Shown here: positions 52,920 to 61,542 of the stretch, piece after piece
How the letters are laid out: each line of letters opens with the position of its first letter
Position numbering within the stretch: position 1 is the first letter of the stretch
Program-made: the position numbers and the translations under genes
The notes under the pieces: generated by a model
Database searches by the model: none
Told to the model about the DNA's origin: nothing
The model's input: only the letters and a program-made list of their open reading frames with translations
DNA from: Fundicoccus sp052116145
GTDB lineage: Bacteria > Bacillota > Bacilli > Lactobacillales > Aerococcaceae
Direction: 5' to 3'
DNA length: 64,000 bases
Assembly: GCF_052116145.1 (NCBI RefSeq)
Contig: NZ_JBQKLQ010000001.1
Coordinates: 682,001 to 746,000, forward strand

Positions 52920-53873
52920 CTATTTAGTCTTCACATAAGTTGTACCGTTGGCAGCAGGTCCTCTTGAGTTCCCAACAAATCCAACTAATACAATAATTGT
53001 AATGATATAAGGTGCAATTTGCAAGAACACGGACGGAATTGCACTAATAAATGGAATTTGTCCTCCAATAACAGCCAAACTTTGAGCAAAACCAAAGAAT
53101 AATGCTGCCCCCATCGCTCCTAATGGATTCCATTTACCAAAAATCATTGCTGCCATCGCCATGAAACCTTGACCAGCTACAGTCGAGATAGAGAAATCTA
53201 ATGAAATAGATTGAGCTAAAACCGCTCCACCCATACCTCCAAAGAAACCGGATAATAAGACACCTGCATAACGCATCAGATAAACATTAATTCCTAACGT
53301 ATCGGCTGCTTGAGGGTGCTCACCTACTGAACGTAATCTTAAACCAAAACTTGTTTTAAAGACCACAAACCAGGCAATGACGGCTAATAAGATACCAACA
53401 TAAGCAGCTAAGGACGTTCTAGTAAAGAAAATTTGCCCAATAACTGGAATTTTACTGATGATAGGGAAGTTAAAGTAACCAAACGATTCTCGAATAATAT
53501 CAGTTTGGCCTTTACCATCAAACATTACACGAACTAAGAAAATACCTAGAGCAGGCGCCACTAAGTTTAACACTGTACCAGAAATAATATGATCTGCTCT
53601 TAAATTAACTGTTGCAACTGCATGAATTAAAGAGAACAGTATCCCAATGAAACCACCAAACAACATCCCAAACCAAGGAGTCCAGTCCCCTAAAGTCGGT
53701 GCCATTGCAAGGTTGAAAATAATGGAACTGAACGCCCCCATTACCATGATACCTTCCAAACCAACGTTTACAACACCACTTCGCTCAGAAAATACGCCTC
53801 CAAGCGCGGTATAGATAAGTGGCGCAGAGTAAACAAGTGATGAGGATACGATTAAGGCTAAAGTTTGTACCAT
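52920..53873 (-). CDS. nupQ: Nucleoside ABC transporter permease (NupQ-like)
   Basis: This 317-residue protein has about eight to nine hydrophobic segments and matches the BPD_transp_2 permeases of the BMP-type nucleoside importers. Its typical stretch is SAPLIYTALGGVFSERSGVVNVGLEGIMVMGAF. Others are AGVLLSGFFGGMGGAVLAQS and GQGFMAMAAMIFGKWNPLGAM. It forms the transmembrane channel with NupP and is energised by NupO. Its ATG overlaps the nupP stop (TAATG). Its position in an operon with the ATPase and a BMP-family binding protein supports a nucleoside role. Nucleoside specificity itself is inferred from the family. Confidence 0.9.
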   Translation of the reverse strand: MVQTLALIVSSSLVYSAPLIYTALGGVFSERSGVVNVGLEGIMVMGAFSSIIFNLAMAPTLGDWTPWFGMLFGGFIGILFSLIHAVATVNLRADHIISGTVLNLVAPALGIFLVRVMFDGKGQTDIIRESFGYFNFPIISKIPVIGQIFFTRTSLAAYVGILLAVIAWFVVFKTSFGLRLRSVGEHPQAADTLGINVYLMRYAGVLLSGFFGGMGGAVLAQSISLDFSISTVAGQGFMAMAAMIFGKWNPLGAMGAALFFGFAQSLAVIGGQIPFISAIPSVFLQIAPYIITIIVLVGFVGNSRGPAANGTTYVKTK

Positions 53874-54961
53874 TATTCATCGCCTCCTTCAGTTTGAGTA
53901 ATTACTTCTTTATTTGCCATAGCAGGTTTTTTTCTTTTATCTAGGAAGTAAGTAATGATATAACTTGAACCTACAAAGAAAATAATTGAGCCAGTAACAA
54001 TTGATACAACTTCTTGAGGTACTTTTGCCGCTAATGGCATTAAGTTCCCACCAGTTTTTAGGCCACCAAATAAGAAAGCAGAGAATAATACCCCAATTGG
54101 GTTATTTGCACCAAGTAAAGCAACAGCCATACCATCAAAACCAATCGCTGGTGCGACCCCGTTTTGCATGAATATATTACCAAATTCACCCAAACCACTC
54201 ATTACTCCACCTAATCCAGCTAAACCACCTGAGATAACCATGGCTAAAATGATATTCTTCTTAGCATTCATTCCTGCGTAATTAGCTGCATGTCGGTTTA
54301 AGCCTACAGCTTCAAATTCAAAACCAACAGTCGTCCGTTTCATCATAATATATACAATAACCACTCCGATAATTGCTAAGAAAATTCCACCATGAATTGT
54401 GGAACCCTTGGTTAAATCAGTTAACCATTGAATGTCTAACGATGCATTGTCTCCAACAAACGGTGACCGGTCCATACGGTCCGTCATCACATTTCTAACG
54501 ACATAATCACTAATATAAACAGCAACATAGTTCAACATAATCGTCACGATAACTTCACTCGTATTAAAGTATGCCTTTAAAAAGCCAGCAATTGCAGCCC
54601 ATAAAGCACCTGCAGCCATCCCACCTAGTATAGCTAATGGTAAAGCAATTAGTTTTGGTGCATCTGGTAATGATACTCCAATCCAAACAGACACCAGCCA
54701 ACCAGCTAAGGCTTGACCAGAAAGTCCGATGTTGAAAAAACCAGCAGTTGATGCCACTGCAAATCCTAGACCAGTGAAAATTAATGGTGTTGCTGCTCGA
54801 ATTGTCTGTCCAGTAGCAAAAGGCGTTCCTAATGCTCCCTCATACAAGGCTTTGTAACCAGCAATCGGATCATAATTAAAGACTAACATAACCAACGCAC
54901 CAAAAATCAAACCAATAATAACTGTCAAAATAGGTACTAAAACACCTCGAAATTTTTGCAT
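53873..54961 (-). CDS. nupP: Nucleoside ABC transporter permease (NupP-like)
   Basis: This 362-residue integral membrane protein is the second permease of the importer. FTGLGFAVASTAGFFNIGLSGQALAGW is the counterpart of the permease signature in NupQ. ATNRHAANYAGMNAKKNI-like (here GLNRHAANYAGMNAKKNI) is the cytoplasmic loop expected to contact the ATPase. NPIGVLFSAFLFGGLKTGGNLM is near the end, and a hydrophilic charged tail follows. It starts 3 bases after nupO ends. About ten hydrophobic segments are visible. Confidence 0.9.
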   Translation of the reverse strand: MQKFRGVLVPILTVIIGLIFGALVMLVFNYDPIAGYKALYEGALGTPFATGQTIRAATPLIFTGLGFAVASTAGFFNIGLSGQALAGWLVSVWIGVSLPDAPKLIALPLAILGGMAAGALWAAIAGFLKAYFNTSEVIVTIMLNYVAVYISDYVVRNVMTDRMDRSPFVGDNASLDIQWLTDLTKGSTIHGGIFLAIIGVVIVYIMMKRTTVGFEFEAVGLNRHAANYAGMNAKKNIILAMVISGGLAGLGGVMSGLGEFGNIFMQNGVAPAIGFDGMAVALLGANNPIGVLFSAFLFGGLKTGGNLMPLAAKVPQEVVSIVTGSIIFFVGSSYIITYFLDKRKKPAMANKEVITQTEGGDE

Positions 54962-54964
54962 GGC

Positions 54965-56584
54965 CTATACACTTCCCTTCACATGAGTCGTTCCAGCTTC
55001 AGAAAGTTCTGATGAATTAACTTCACTGACCGTTTTATCAGTTGTTCGACTAGCTAGAACTTCTTCAAAAGTTGTCCCTGCCATTAGTAGTCCTATTTCC
55101 TGTTCATTTGTCTCATTCGCAGGCATATCTGCTACTACTTTTCCATCATACATGACTAAAATTCTGTCTGAAACATTCATGATTTCTTCTAATTCAAAAC
55201 TCATCAGTAAGACTGCTTTATTTTTATCACGTTCATTAATTAACTCTTTGTGAATAAATTCAATCGCACCTACATCGAGTCCACGTGTTGGGTTCGCTGC
55301 AATTAATAGATCAGGATTGCCTTCAACTTCACGTGCAATAATTGCTTTTTGTTGGTTTCCACCTGACAGTGAACGAGCGGCTACTTTTTCTGAAACAGTT
55401 CTTACATCAAACTTTTTAATAAGTTCTTTTGCACGAGTTTCTATTGCTTTAAAGTTTAAGAAAACAGAATTTGAGTATGGGCTCTTAAAATAGTCTTTAA
55501 GGACAATATTACTTTCTACAGCCATATCTAGAATCAAACCGTGTTTATGACGGTCTTCTGGAATATGACCTACACCTATTTGGTGAATTTGACGTGGATT
55601 TAATTTGTTTAATTCTTGACCATTTAGGGCCGCATGACCTTCTTCAATTGGTAAGAGACCAGTTAAAGCAAGAATTAATTCTGTCTGACCATTACCATCG
55701 ATACCAGCAATACCAACTACCTCACCATGTTTTACATTAAAACTTAAATTATCAACTGCCATTATACCTCGTTCATTTTTGACAACTAAATTTTTAACTT
55801 CTAAGGCTACATCAGTTGGTGAAGCTACTGACTTTTCAGTTTTAAAGGAAACAGATCGTCCCACCATCATATCTGCCAGTTCTTTTGATGATGTATCTGC
55901 GACTTCTACTGTTCCGATTGACTCGCCACGTCGAATGACGGTACAACGATCAGCTACTTGTTTAATTTCGTCTAATTTATGCGTAATAATGATAATTGAC
56001 TTACCTTCTTTAGTTAATGATCGAAGCGTCAACATTAAATCATCAATTTCTTGAGGTGTTAATGATGCCGTGGGCTCATCGAAAATTAAAATGTCTGCAC
56101 CTCGATATAAAGTTTTTAATATTTCTACACGCTGTTGCATACCGACACTTATATTTTCTATTTTGGCATCTGGATTTACTGCCATACCATATTTCTTAGA
56201 GATTTCTAAAATCGCTTCCTTGGCAGCGACACGATCCAACATGATACCTTTCTTAGGCTCAGTCCCTAAAATAATATTCTCAACGACAGTAAAATCTTCT
56301 ATCAACATAAAATGTTGATGGACCATGCCGATCCCTCGTTCGTTCGCAACAGATGGTGAATTTATCACCACTGGCTCACCATTCATCAGAATCTGCCCAT
56401 CAGTTGGCTCAAGTAAGCCCGATAGGATATTCATTAATGTAGACTTACCGGCACCGTTTTCGCCGAGTAAGGCATGGATTTCTCCTTTACGAAGTTCCAG
56501 ATTGATATTTTTATTTGCGAAAAACTCACCAAATTGCTTTGATATATTTCGCATCTCTATTACGGGGAATTGTTTTGTTTCCAT
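54965..56584 (-). CDS. nupO: Nucleoside ABC transporter ATP-binding protein (NupO-like)
   Basis: This protein carries two ABC domains in one chain, as in RbsA-type importers. The first has LLGENGAGKSTLMNILSG, MVHQHFMLI (Q-loop), ISVGMQQRVEILKTLYRGADILIFDEPTASLTP and a His switch. The second has the degenerate GIDGNGQTELILALTGL P-loop and LSGGNQQKAIIAREVEGNPDLLIAANPTRGLD. The ATG at 56584 (539 residues) is preferred because GAGAGG lies upstream; five extra codons are possible. It has its own extended -10 promoter and also follows bmpA across a terminator, so the transporter may be made at a lower level than the binding protein. Confidence 0.92.
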   Translation of the reverse strand: METKQFPVIEMRNISKQFGEFFANKNINLELRKGEIHALLGENGAGKSTLMNILSGLLEPTDGQILMNGEPVVINSPSVANERGIGMVHQHFMLIEDFTVVENIILGTEPKKGIMLDRVAAKEAILEISKKYGMAVNPDAKIENISVGMQQRVEILKTLYRGADILIFDEPTASLTPQEIDDLMLTLRSLTKEGKSIIIITHKLDEIKQVADRCTVIRRGESIGTVEVADTSSKELADMMVGRSVSFKTEKSVASPTDVALEVKNLVVKNERGIMAVDNLSFNVKHGEVVGIAGIDGNGQTELILALTGLLPIEEGHAALNGQELNKLNPRQIHQIGVGHIPEDRHKHGLILDMAVESNIVLKDYFKSPYSNSVFLNFKAIETRAKELIKKFDVRTVSEKVAARSLSGGNQQKAIIAREVEGNPDLLIAANPTRGLDVGAIEFIHKELINERDKNKAVLLMSFELEEIMNVSDRILVMYDGKVVADMPANETNEQEIGLLMAGTTFEEVLASRTTDKTVSEVNSSELSEAGTTHVKGSV

Positions 56585-56639
56585 ACGTAATCCTCTCATT
56601 CATAGTTAGTATTTCAAACGCTTACTTCCACTATTTTAT

Positions 56640-56648
56640 ATTATAACA
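56640..56648 (-). promoter_or_regulatory. Extended -10 promoter of nupO
   Basis: The minus strand reads TGTTATAAT (hexamer 56640-56645), with only a weak -35 (CTGCAA). It lies ~60 bases before nupO. Confidence 0.55.
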
Positions 56649-56712
56649 ATTTACAAAAGAATTTGCAGTTCAATTTTGGTAGTTTAGCTATGAAATAGAC
56701 ATATTCCGAAAA

Positions 56713-56740
56713 AAATAAGACTGACATTGTCAGCCTTATT
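56713..56740 (-). terminator. Terminator between bmpA and nupO
   Basis: AATAAG-CTGACA pairs with TGTCAG-CTTATT (56713-56740) and is followed on the minus strand by a run of Ts. It probably gives higher expression of the binding protein than of the downstream transporter genes. Confidence 0.8.
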
Positions 56741-56775
56741 ATTGTAAGTTATGTTGCTTATATATTCAAGCGAAT

Positions 56776-57804
56776 TTAGTTTTCTGGAGTTTCTGGAATT
56801 TCAACTTCTCCAGCGATAATTTTCTCTTCGTACTCTTTAACTAATTCGTAAGTTTCTTCAGAGATGTTACCTTCAGTGATACCCACACCACCGTCAGCTA
56901 AACCATAAGTTGTATTACCAGCCACAAAGCCATCTGTTTGAGTTTTCTCAATAAATAACTTCACTGACTCTCCTACTTGTTTAAGTGTAGAAGTCAATGT
57001 TAAATGACGCTCTTCTCCGTCAACTTCAATAACACCTTCAGCTCCTTGATCCATATCTACACCAACCACCCAAATGTTTAATGAAGGGTCGTTCGCTACT
57101 AAGTCTTTAGCTTCTGAGAATACACCGTTTCCTGATTCACCAGCAGCTTGGAAGATAATGTCTGCTCCGTTTGAGTATATTGCAGCTGCTAATTGACGTC
57201 CGCGTGGAGCATCGGCAAAACTTCCCACATATTCAACTGAAACTTGGATTTCTGGATTAACGGCTTGTGCCCCAGCGATATATCCGGCTTCAAAACGGTC
57301 AATTACAACACCTTCTACTCCTCCGATAAATCCGATATGTCCTGTTTCTGAGGTAGCTGCTGCAGCTACACCAGCTAAGAATGCTGCTTCGTGATCTTTA
57401 AAGTTTAAAGATGCAACGTTTGGTTGTTCTACAAATGAGTCAACAATTGCGAAATGCTTGTCTGGGAATTGTTGAGCTACATCATTAATTGCAGTTTCTA
57501 GTTTGAATCCAATTCCAAATGTAATATCAAAATTAGCTTGTACAGCTGAATTTAAGTTTGTTACATAGTCAGAGTCGCTATTTGATTGTAAGTAATCATA
57601 TCCACCTACACCACGTTCTTTGCTATTGTCATTGCCCCATGCTTCAATCCCTTCCCAAGCACTTTGGTTAAATGATTTATCATCTACACCACCTTGGTCA
57701 GTAATCATGATTACTGAGAAATCTTCTTGTGCAGATACCACTGCTGGTGCAGTAAATCCTGCTAATAATAAAGACGCTGAAGCTAAAGCTAATGATTTTT
57801 TCAT
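56776..57804 (-). CDS. bmpA: BMP-family nucleoside-binding protein, copy 1
   Basis: This is an extracellular substrate-binding protein of the BMP/PnrA family, the receptor of the nupOPQ importer. From ATG 57804 (342 residues; the longer frame adds six charged codons) it has a signal peptide, KKSLALASASLLLAGFTAPA, with a likely signal peptidase I site at VVSA|QE. The mature part begins FSVIMITDQGGVDDKSFNQS, with GIGFKLETAINDVAQQFPD, DHEAAFLAGVAAAATSETG, GGVEGVVIDRFEAGYIAGA and ADIIFQAAGESGNGVFSEA as family blocks. There is no lipobox Cys in the signal peptide, which is unusual for a Gram-positive binding protein. A nearly identical copy lies ~2.4 kb upstream. Confidence 0.92.
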   Translation of the reverse strand: MKKSLALASASLLLAGFTAPAVVSAQEDFSVIMITDQGGVDDKSFNQSAWEGIEAWGNDNSKERGVGGYDYLQSNSDSDYVTNLNSAVQANFDITFGIGFKLETAINDVAQQFPDKHFAIVDSFVEQPNVASLNFKDHEAAFLAGVAAAATSETGHIGFIGGVEGVVIDRFEAGYIAGAQAVNPEIQVSVEYVGSFADAPRGRQLAAAIYSNGADIIFQAAGESGNGVFSEAKDLVANDPSLNIWVVGVDMDQGAEGVIEVDGEERHLTLTSTLKQVGESVKLFIEKTQTDGFVAGNTTYGLADGGVGITEGNISEETYELVKEYEEKIIAGEVEIPETPEN

Positions 57805-57858
57805 TTTGTTTTCTTCCTCCAAAAAAATAGTTTTATTGAATCTCTAGAATTCATTACT

Positions 57859-57887
57859 ATCATATTCTAAATAAATGCTTCCCGCAA
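57859..57887 (-). promoter_or_regulatory. Promoter of bmpA copy 1
   Basis: TTGCGG (57882-57887) and TATGAT (57859-57864) are 17 bases apart on the minus strand. I looked for a purine riboswitch upstream and saw none. Confidence 0.6.
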
Positions 57888-57977
57888 CAAAATGCGCATG
57901 TTACCCTTCTTTAAAATCCTAACGTTCGTATTTTTAAATTAGAATCAACCGTTTAAAGCATTAAACAATTTATCTGC

Positions 57978-60056
57978 TTAACTCATTACAGCCGTAAAAA
58001 TCTTTTTGGCCAGTGTTGCAATTGAACTATCAGACCAATAATCTGTCAGAACAGTTAATACATAAGGTCGCTTACTGTCTACAATCGCAGTCGAATGATT
58101 ATAATATGGCCACCAGGCGCCAATTTTTTGGAATACGTTTGCTGAAACAGTATCTAATTTAGTGTGATCATAGTTAGTTTTATCTAAAGCGCTCATCGCA
58201 TACTGCTGAGGGTGTTCATGAATATAGCGCATAACTTTGTTCACTTCTCGAGGTGTCATTGTCCTTGAGTAACTTGTAGCACCATATACTTCTTGGGTGA
58301 AGCGATTAAAATCTGTTTTATCACGATAACCAACATAATGAAGCAACATATTACTAGCTAAATTATCCGAATGGGCAATGGTACGATAAACGATATCTTT
58401 TAATGTATAAGATTTATTCTGGTAGTTTTCATACTGAATTGTTCCACTACCACCCCAGGCGTACGATTCTGAATGATTATAGATAGCTGAGTTATATTTC
58501 AATGGTGTGTCCCAGGACAAGTTCTCTTTTTCTATCTGGTCTAACGTATAAGCTATCAGAACAACTTTAGGTACTGACGCGCCGTACATCGCTACATCGC
58601 CACTTAATGAAGCTGTACGTAAATCGTCTTCCAATAAACTTTCATAAAACACATGAATTGGAGAGTTTTTATACTGATTTAATACTGCTTGAACTGCTTG
58701 ATGGGTCCCTGTTAAAGAATCGCTGGGAATAGTTGGTTGTTGTTCTGTTTTGTTTGGCTCTGTTACAACTAATCGATCCCCTGAGTAAATATAATTTGAA
58801 GTAAGCTTATTCCAAGTCTTCAATTGATTGACAGTTATGCCGTTTTGAGTTGCAATTAACCATAAGTAATCTCCTGATTTTACTGTATAATACTTTACTG
58901 AGGTTTTGTCTTTATCTTCAGAACCAGTTTCAGGCTCTTTTTCATTACCTTTGTCTGGTTCAGGTGACTCAGTTTCTGGCTTACCAGTTTCAACTTGTTT
59001 AGATGGATCGCTAACTGCCAATCGATCACCTGAATAGATATAATTTGAGCTTAATTTATTCCATTCTTTTAATTGGCTTAATGTGATGCCATGCTGAGTA
59101 GCAATTTTCCATAAATAATCTCCTCGTGTGACTGTATAATAAGCAACTGTAGGCTTAGGTTCTGGTTTGGGCTGTGGTTTCGGTTCGGGTTTCGGTTCGG
59201 GTTTCGGTTCGGGTTTCGGTTCGGGTTTCGGTTCGGGTTTCGGTTCTATTGGTGTTGGCGTCACGATTTTAGGATTAGATACTAAGAAACGATCCCCTGA
59301 GTAAATATAATTAGACGTCAGATTATTCCAACTCTTTAACTGATTGACAGTAATTCCGTGATCTGTGGCAATTTTCCATAAATAATCCCCTGCTCTAACT
59401 GTGTAATATTTGCCCGTTTCCGAAACCGGTGTTTTCTCCGCTTCTGTTTCTTCTGGTTTTGGTTGGTTAACCGCGGGACCGGATATTAACAATTGATCTC
59501 CTGAGTAAATATAATTCGAAGTTAAATTATTCCATTCTTTTAATTGTTGTACTGTTACACCATAATTTTGACCAATTAAATATAGATACTCCCCTGACTT
59601 TACAGTATGAGTCTGAGTTTTAGCCAAAGACATTGTAGTAGCTATAGCTATTGTTGGCTCATTTACAGTCATTCCACTCTCATCCTTAGGCTCATCCAAT
59701 CGATCCTCATTATCTTTGCTGCTTTCTTCCACTAACTTATCTTGTTCAACTTCTGAATCAATTACCGTTTCCTCTACTGTCTCTTCTTTTTCAAGTGACT
59801 GATTTTCTAAAGAGTCTATTATTGGTAACTCTTCACTTTTGATGCTTTGTTCTTTTACAATATTTGATAATTGCGTGTCTGAGCGTTGTGAGGTTTCTGA
59901 GTCAACGATCAGCAATTCTGATTCCAGTTCAGTTGGTATATCAACTGAGTGACCAAGCTTTTCTGCACTGACTGTTTGTAGCGATAAGGACATTGCTGCA
60001 GTGCTTAGTCCAACGATAACCCATTTGCCTTTTGACTTTCGCATAATCTTCTTCAA
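57978..60056 (-). CDS. Surface protein with four LysM domains and a class-A-beta-lactamase-like serine hydrolase domain
   Basis: From the likely TTG start at 60056 (692 residues; GGAGGG 7 bases upstream, while the ATG at 60071 precedes it), the protein has a KSKGKW-type signal peptide and a long acidic Ser/Glu region. Four LysM domains follow, each ending like NYIYSGDxLxVS. A PKPEPKPE spacer encoded by 12-base tandem repeats lies between LysM 2 and 3. The C-terminal ~230 residues have the penicillin-binding/class A beta-lactamase pattern: SxxK (SVPK), SDN (in IAHSDNLASN) and K-x-G (KIG), about 70 residues apart or more. Ser and Lys fall at 499 and 502, counting from the ATG at 60071. Function is unknown; it could be a peptidoglycan carboxypeptidase or a beta-lactamase. 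It lies between the two bmpA copies. Confidence 0.85.
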   Translation of the reverse strand: MKKIMRKSKGKWVIVGLSTAAMSLSLQTVSAEKLGHSVDIPTELESELLIVDSETSQRSDTQLSNIVKEQSIKSEELPIIDSLENQSLEKEETVEETVIDSEVEQDKLVEESSKDNEDRLDEPKDESGMTVNEPTIAIATTMSLAKTQTHTVKSGEYLYLIGQNYGVTVQQLKEWNNLTSNYIYSGDQLLISGPAVNQPKPEETEAEKTPVSETGKYYTVRAGDYLWKIATDHGITVNQLKSWNNLTSNYIYSGDRFLVSNPKIVTPTPIEPKPEPKPEPKPEPKPEPKPEPKPQPKPEPKPTVAYYTVTRGDYLWKIATQHGITLSQLKEWNKLSSNYIYSGDRLAVSDPSKQVETGKPETESPEPDKGNEKEPETGSEDKDKTSVKYYTVKSGDYLWLIATQNGITVNQLKTWNKLTSNYIYSGDRLVVTEPNKTEQQPTIPSDSLTGTHQAVQAVLNQYKNSPIHVFYESLLEDDLRTASLSGDVAMYGASVPKVVLIAYTLDQIEKENLSWDTPLKYNSAIYNHSESYAWGGSGTIQYENYQNKSYTLKDIVYRTIAHSDNLASNMLLHYVGYRDKTDFNRFTQEVYGATSYSRTMTPREVNKVMRYIHEHPQQYAMSALDKTNYDHTKLDTVSANVFQKIGAWWPYYNHSTAIVDSKRPYVLTVLTDYWSDSSIATLAKKIFTAVMS
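59182..59246 (-). repeat. 12-bp tandem repeat in the LysM hydrolase gene
   Basis: GGTTCGGGTTTC repeats exactly five times (59182-59241) with a partial sixth copy, read on the plus strand. It encodes the Pro-Glu-Pro-Lys spacer between LysM domains 2 and 3. Copy number probably varies between strains. Confidence 0.9.
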
Positions 60057-60178
60057 TAATAAACCCTCCATATAATCTCATTAATAGAAATTGTAACTTA
60101 CGTGTCAAACCATTACCCTTTAAAGAAGGCGCTCTCATCATAAATCTGTTTTTCAAAACCATAAATATATTCGTCAAA

Positions 60179-60204
60179 AAGAGCCATGTTTTCACATGAC
60201 TCTT
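60179..60204 (-). terminator. Terminator of bmpA copy 2
   Basis: AAGAG-CATGT pairs with ACATG-CTCTT (60179-60189 with 60194-60204), followed on the minus strand by TTTTTG. It lies just past the second bmpA. A TTGACA with a poor -10 further on serves the LysM hydrolase gene. Confidence 0.75.
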
Positions 60205-60218
60205 CCTGCCTTATTCAA

Positions 60219-61247
60219 TTATTCAGCGGGTGCTTCTGGCACTTCAATTTCACCGTTGATAATTTGTTGTCTGTACTCTTCGATAGTTTCTAAATGTTCT
60301 TCAGCAATATTACCTTCAGAGATTTCTACACCACCGTCGGCTAAACCGTACACATGATTTCCGCCTTCAAAGTTATCTGCTTGAGCAAGTTCAGTAAATT
60401 GTTTGACAGCTTCACCAACACCTTTAAGCGTTGAAGTTAATGTTAAATGACGCTCTTCGCCGTCAATTTCAACGATTCCTTCTGCCTCTTGGTCTAAGTC
60501 GACACCGATAACCCAAAGGTTACGTTCTGGATCGTTAGCAACAATGTCTTTTGCTTCTGAGAACAAACCGTTACCAGTAGCTCCTGATGCGTGGAAAATT
60601 ACGTCCGCACCGTTTGAGTACATAGCAGCTGCAATTTGACGTCCTTTAGGCGCGTCAGCAAAGCTTCCTGCATACTCGATAGAAATTTCAATGTCTGGAT
60701 CAACTGCTTGAACACCTGCAACGAAACCAGCTTCAAAACGTCCGATTACAACGCCTTCAACTCCTCCAATGAAGCCAACATGGCCAGTTTCTGAAGTTAA
60801 TGCTGCAGCAACACCTGCTAAGAATGAAGCTTCGTGATCTTTAAACGTTAACGATGCAACGTTTGGTTGGTCAACTACAGAGTCAACGATTGCGAAATGA
60901 CGATCAGGGAATTGTTGAGCAATGTCATTGATTGCAGTTTCTAATTTGAAACCGATACCAAATGTGATATCAAAATTAGATTGTACAGCTGTATTTAAGT
61001 TTGTAACATAGTCAGAATCACTATTTGACTGAATGTACTCAAAACCGTCTATGCCTTGTTCTTTACCTTGCTCTTCTCCCCATGCAGTTAAGCCTTCCCA
61101 AGCACTCTGGTTAAATGATTTGTCATCCACGCCACCAATATCTGTAACAATTACTGCAGAAAAATCATCTTGAGCAGCCACCATCGTTGGTGCCGCCACC
61201 CCTACCACTGATAAGACTGATGCAGCTAAAGTAATAATTTTTTTCAT
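60219..61247 (-). CDS. bmpA: BMP-family nucleoside-binding protein, copy 2
   Basis: This 342-residue protein closely resembles the copy at 56776-57804 along its whole length, for example DKSFNQSAWEGL, GIGFKLETAINDIAQQFPDRHFAIVDS and GGVEGVVIGRFEAGFVAGV. Its signal peptide (KKIITLAASVLSVVGVAAPTMVAA) again has no Cys, and the likely cleavage is VAA|QDD. AGGAGG precedes the ATG and a near-consensus promoter lies upstream. No transporter genes adjoin it, so it probably feeds the nupOPQ permease or acts as a free binding protein. Differences from copy 1 cluster in the second half and could alter ligand preference. Confidence 0.92.
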   Translation of the reverse strand: MKKIITLAASVLSVVGVAAPTMVAAQDDFSAVIVTDIGGVDDKSFNQSAWEGLTAWGEEQGKEQGIDGFEYIQSNSDSDYVTNLNTAVQSNFDITFGIGFKLETAINDIAQQFPDRHFAIVDSVVDQPNVASLTFKDHEASFLAGVAAALTSETGHVGFIGGVEGVVIGRFEAGFVAGVQAVDPDIEISIEYAGSFADAPKGRQIAAAMYSNGADVIFHASGATGNGLFSEAKDIVANDPERNLWVIGVDLDQEAEGIVEIDGEERHLTLTSTLKGVGEAVKQFTELAQADNFEGGNHVYGLADGGVEISEGNIAEEHLETIEEYRQQIINGEIEVPEAPAE

Positions 61248-61286
61248 ATAATACCTCCTTGTTATTTGGATACGCTTTCCAACTTC

Positions 61287-61315
61287 ATTATATTAAACTT
61301 TTGCAAATATTTCAA
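61287..61315 (-). promoter_or_regulatory. Promoter of bmpA copy 2
   Basis: TTGAAA (61310-61315) and a perfect TATAAT (61287-61292) are 17 bases apart on the minus strand. The remaining interval to 61494 is AT-rich; it holds an inverted repeat, CAACATTA...TAATGTTG (61439-61470), and no gene. Confidence 0.75.
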
Positions 61316-61493
61316 TATGAAAACAAAAATTATTTTCATACACGTATATTGCTAACCACAAGTATCACACTTCTAGGAACTACTCTCCATTCTGGCTCTA
61401 TGATGATTCTATCAGATGATTGGTTTGATTTCGCTGGCAACATTAGATTTTAATGTGTTATTTAATGTTGTTTATCATAAAGTTGACATGAAA

Positions 61494-61533
61494 ATATCCT
61501 CTATGTAATTAAAATCGTTACATAGAGGAATAT
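61494..61533 (-). terminator. Terminator of ftsK
   Basis: ATCCTCTATGTAA pairs with TTACATAGAGGA(A)T around a 9-base loop (61494-61533), followed on the minus strand by ATATTTTC. It lies 10 bases past the ftsK stop. Confidence 0.8.
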
Positions 61534-61542
61534 TCTTAACAA

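Noticed and set aside
57823..57977. Purine riboswitch before bmpA copy 1
   Set aside because: No conserved purine aptamer blocks were seen on either strand; only a promoter is supported.
59156..59250. Short tandem repeats resembling a repeat array or CRISPR
   Set aside because: The 12-base units are contiguous without spacers and encode a Pro-Glu-Pro-Lys linker in frame.
61259..61453. Small plus-strand frame upstream of bmpA copy 2
   Set aside because: Overlaps the bmpA promoter, has no ribosome binding site and no resemblance to known proteins.
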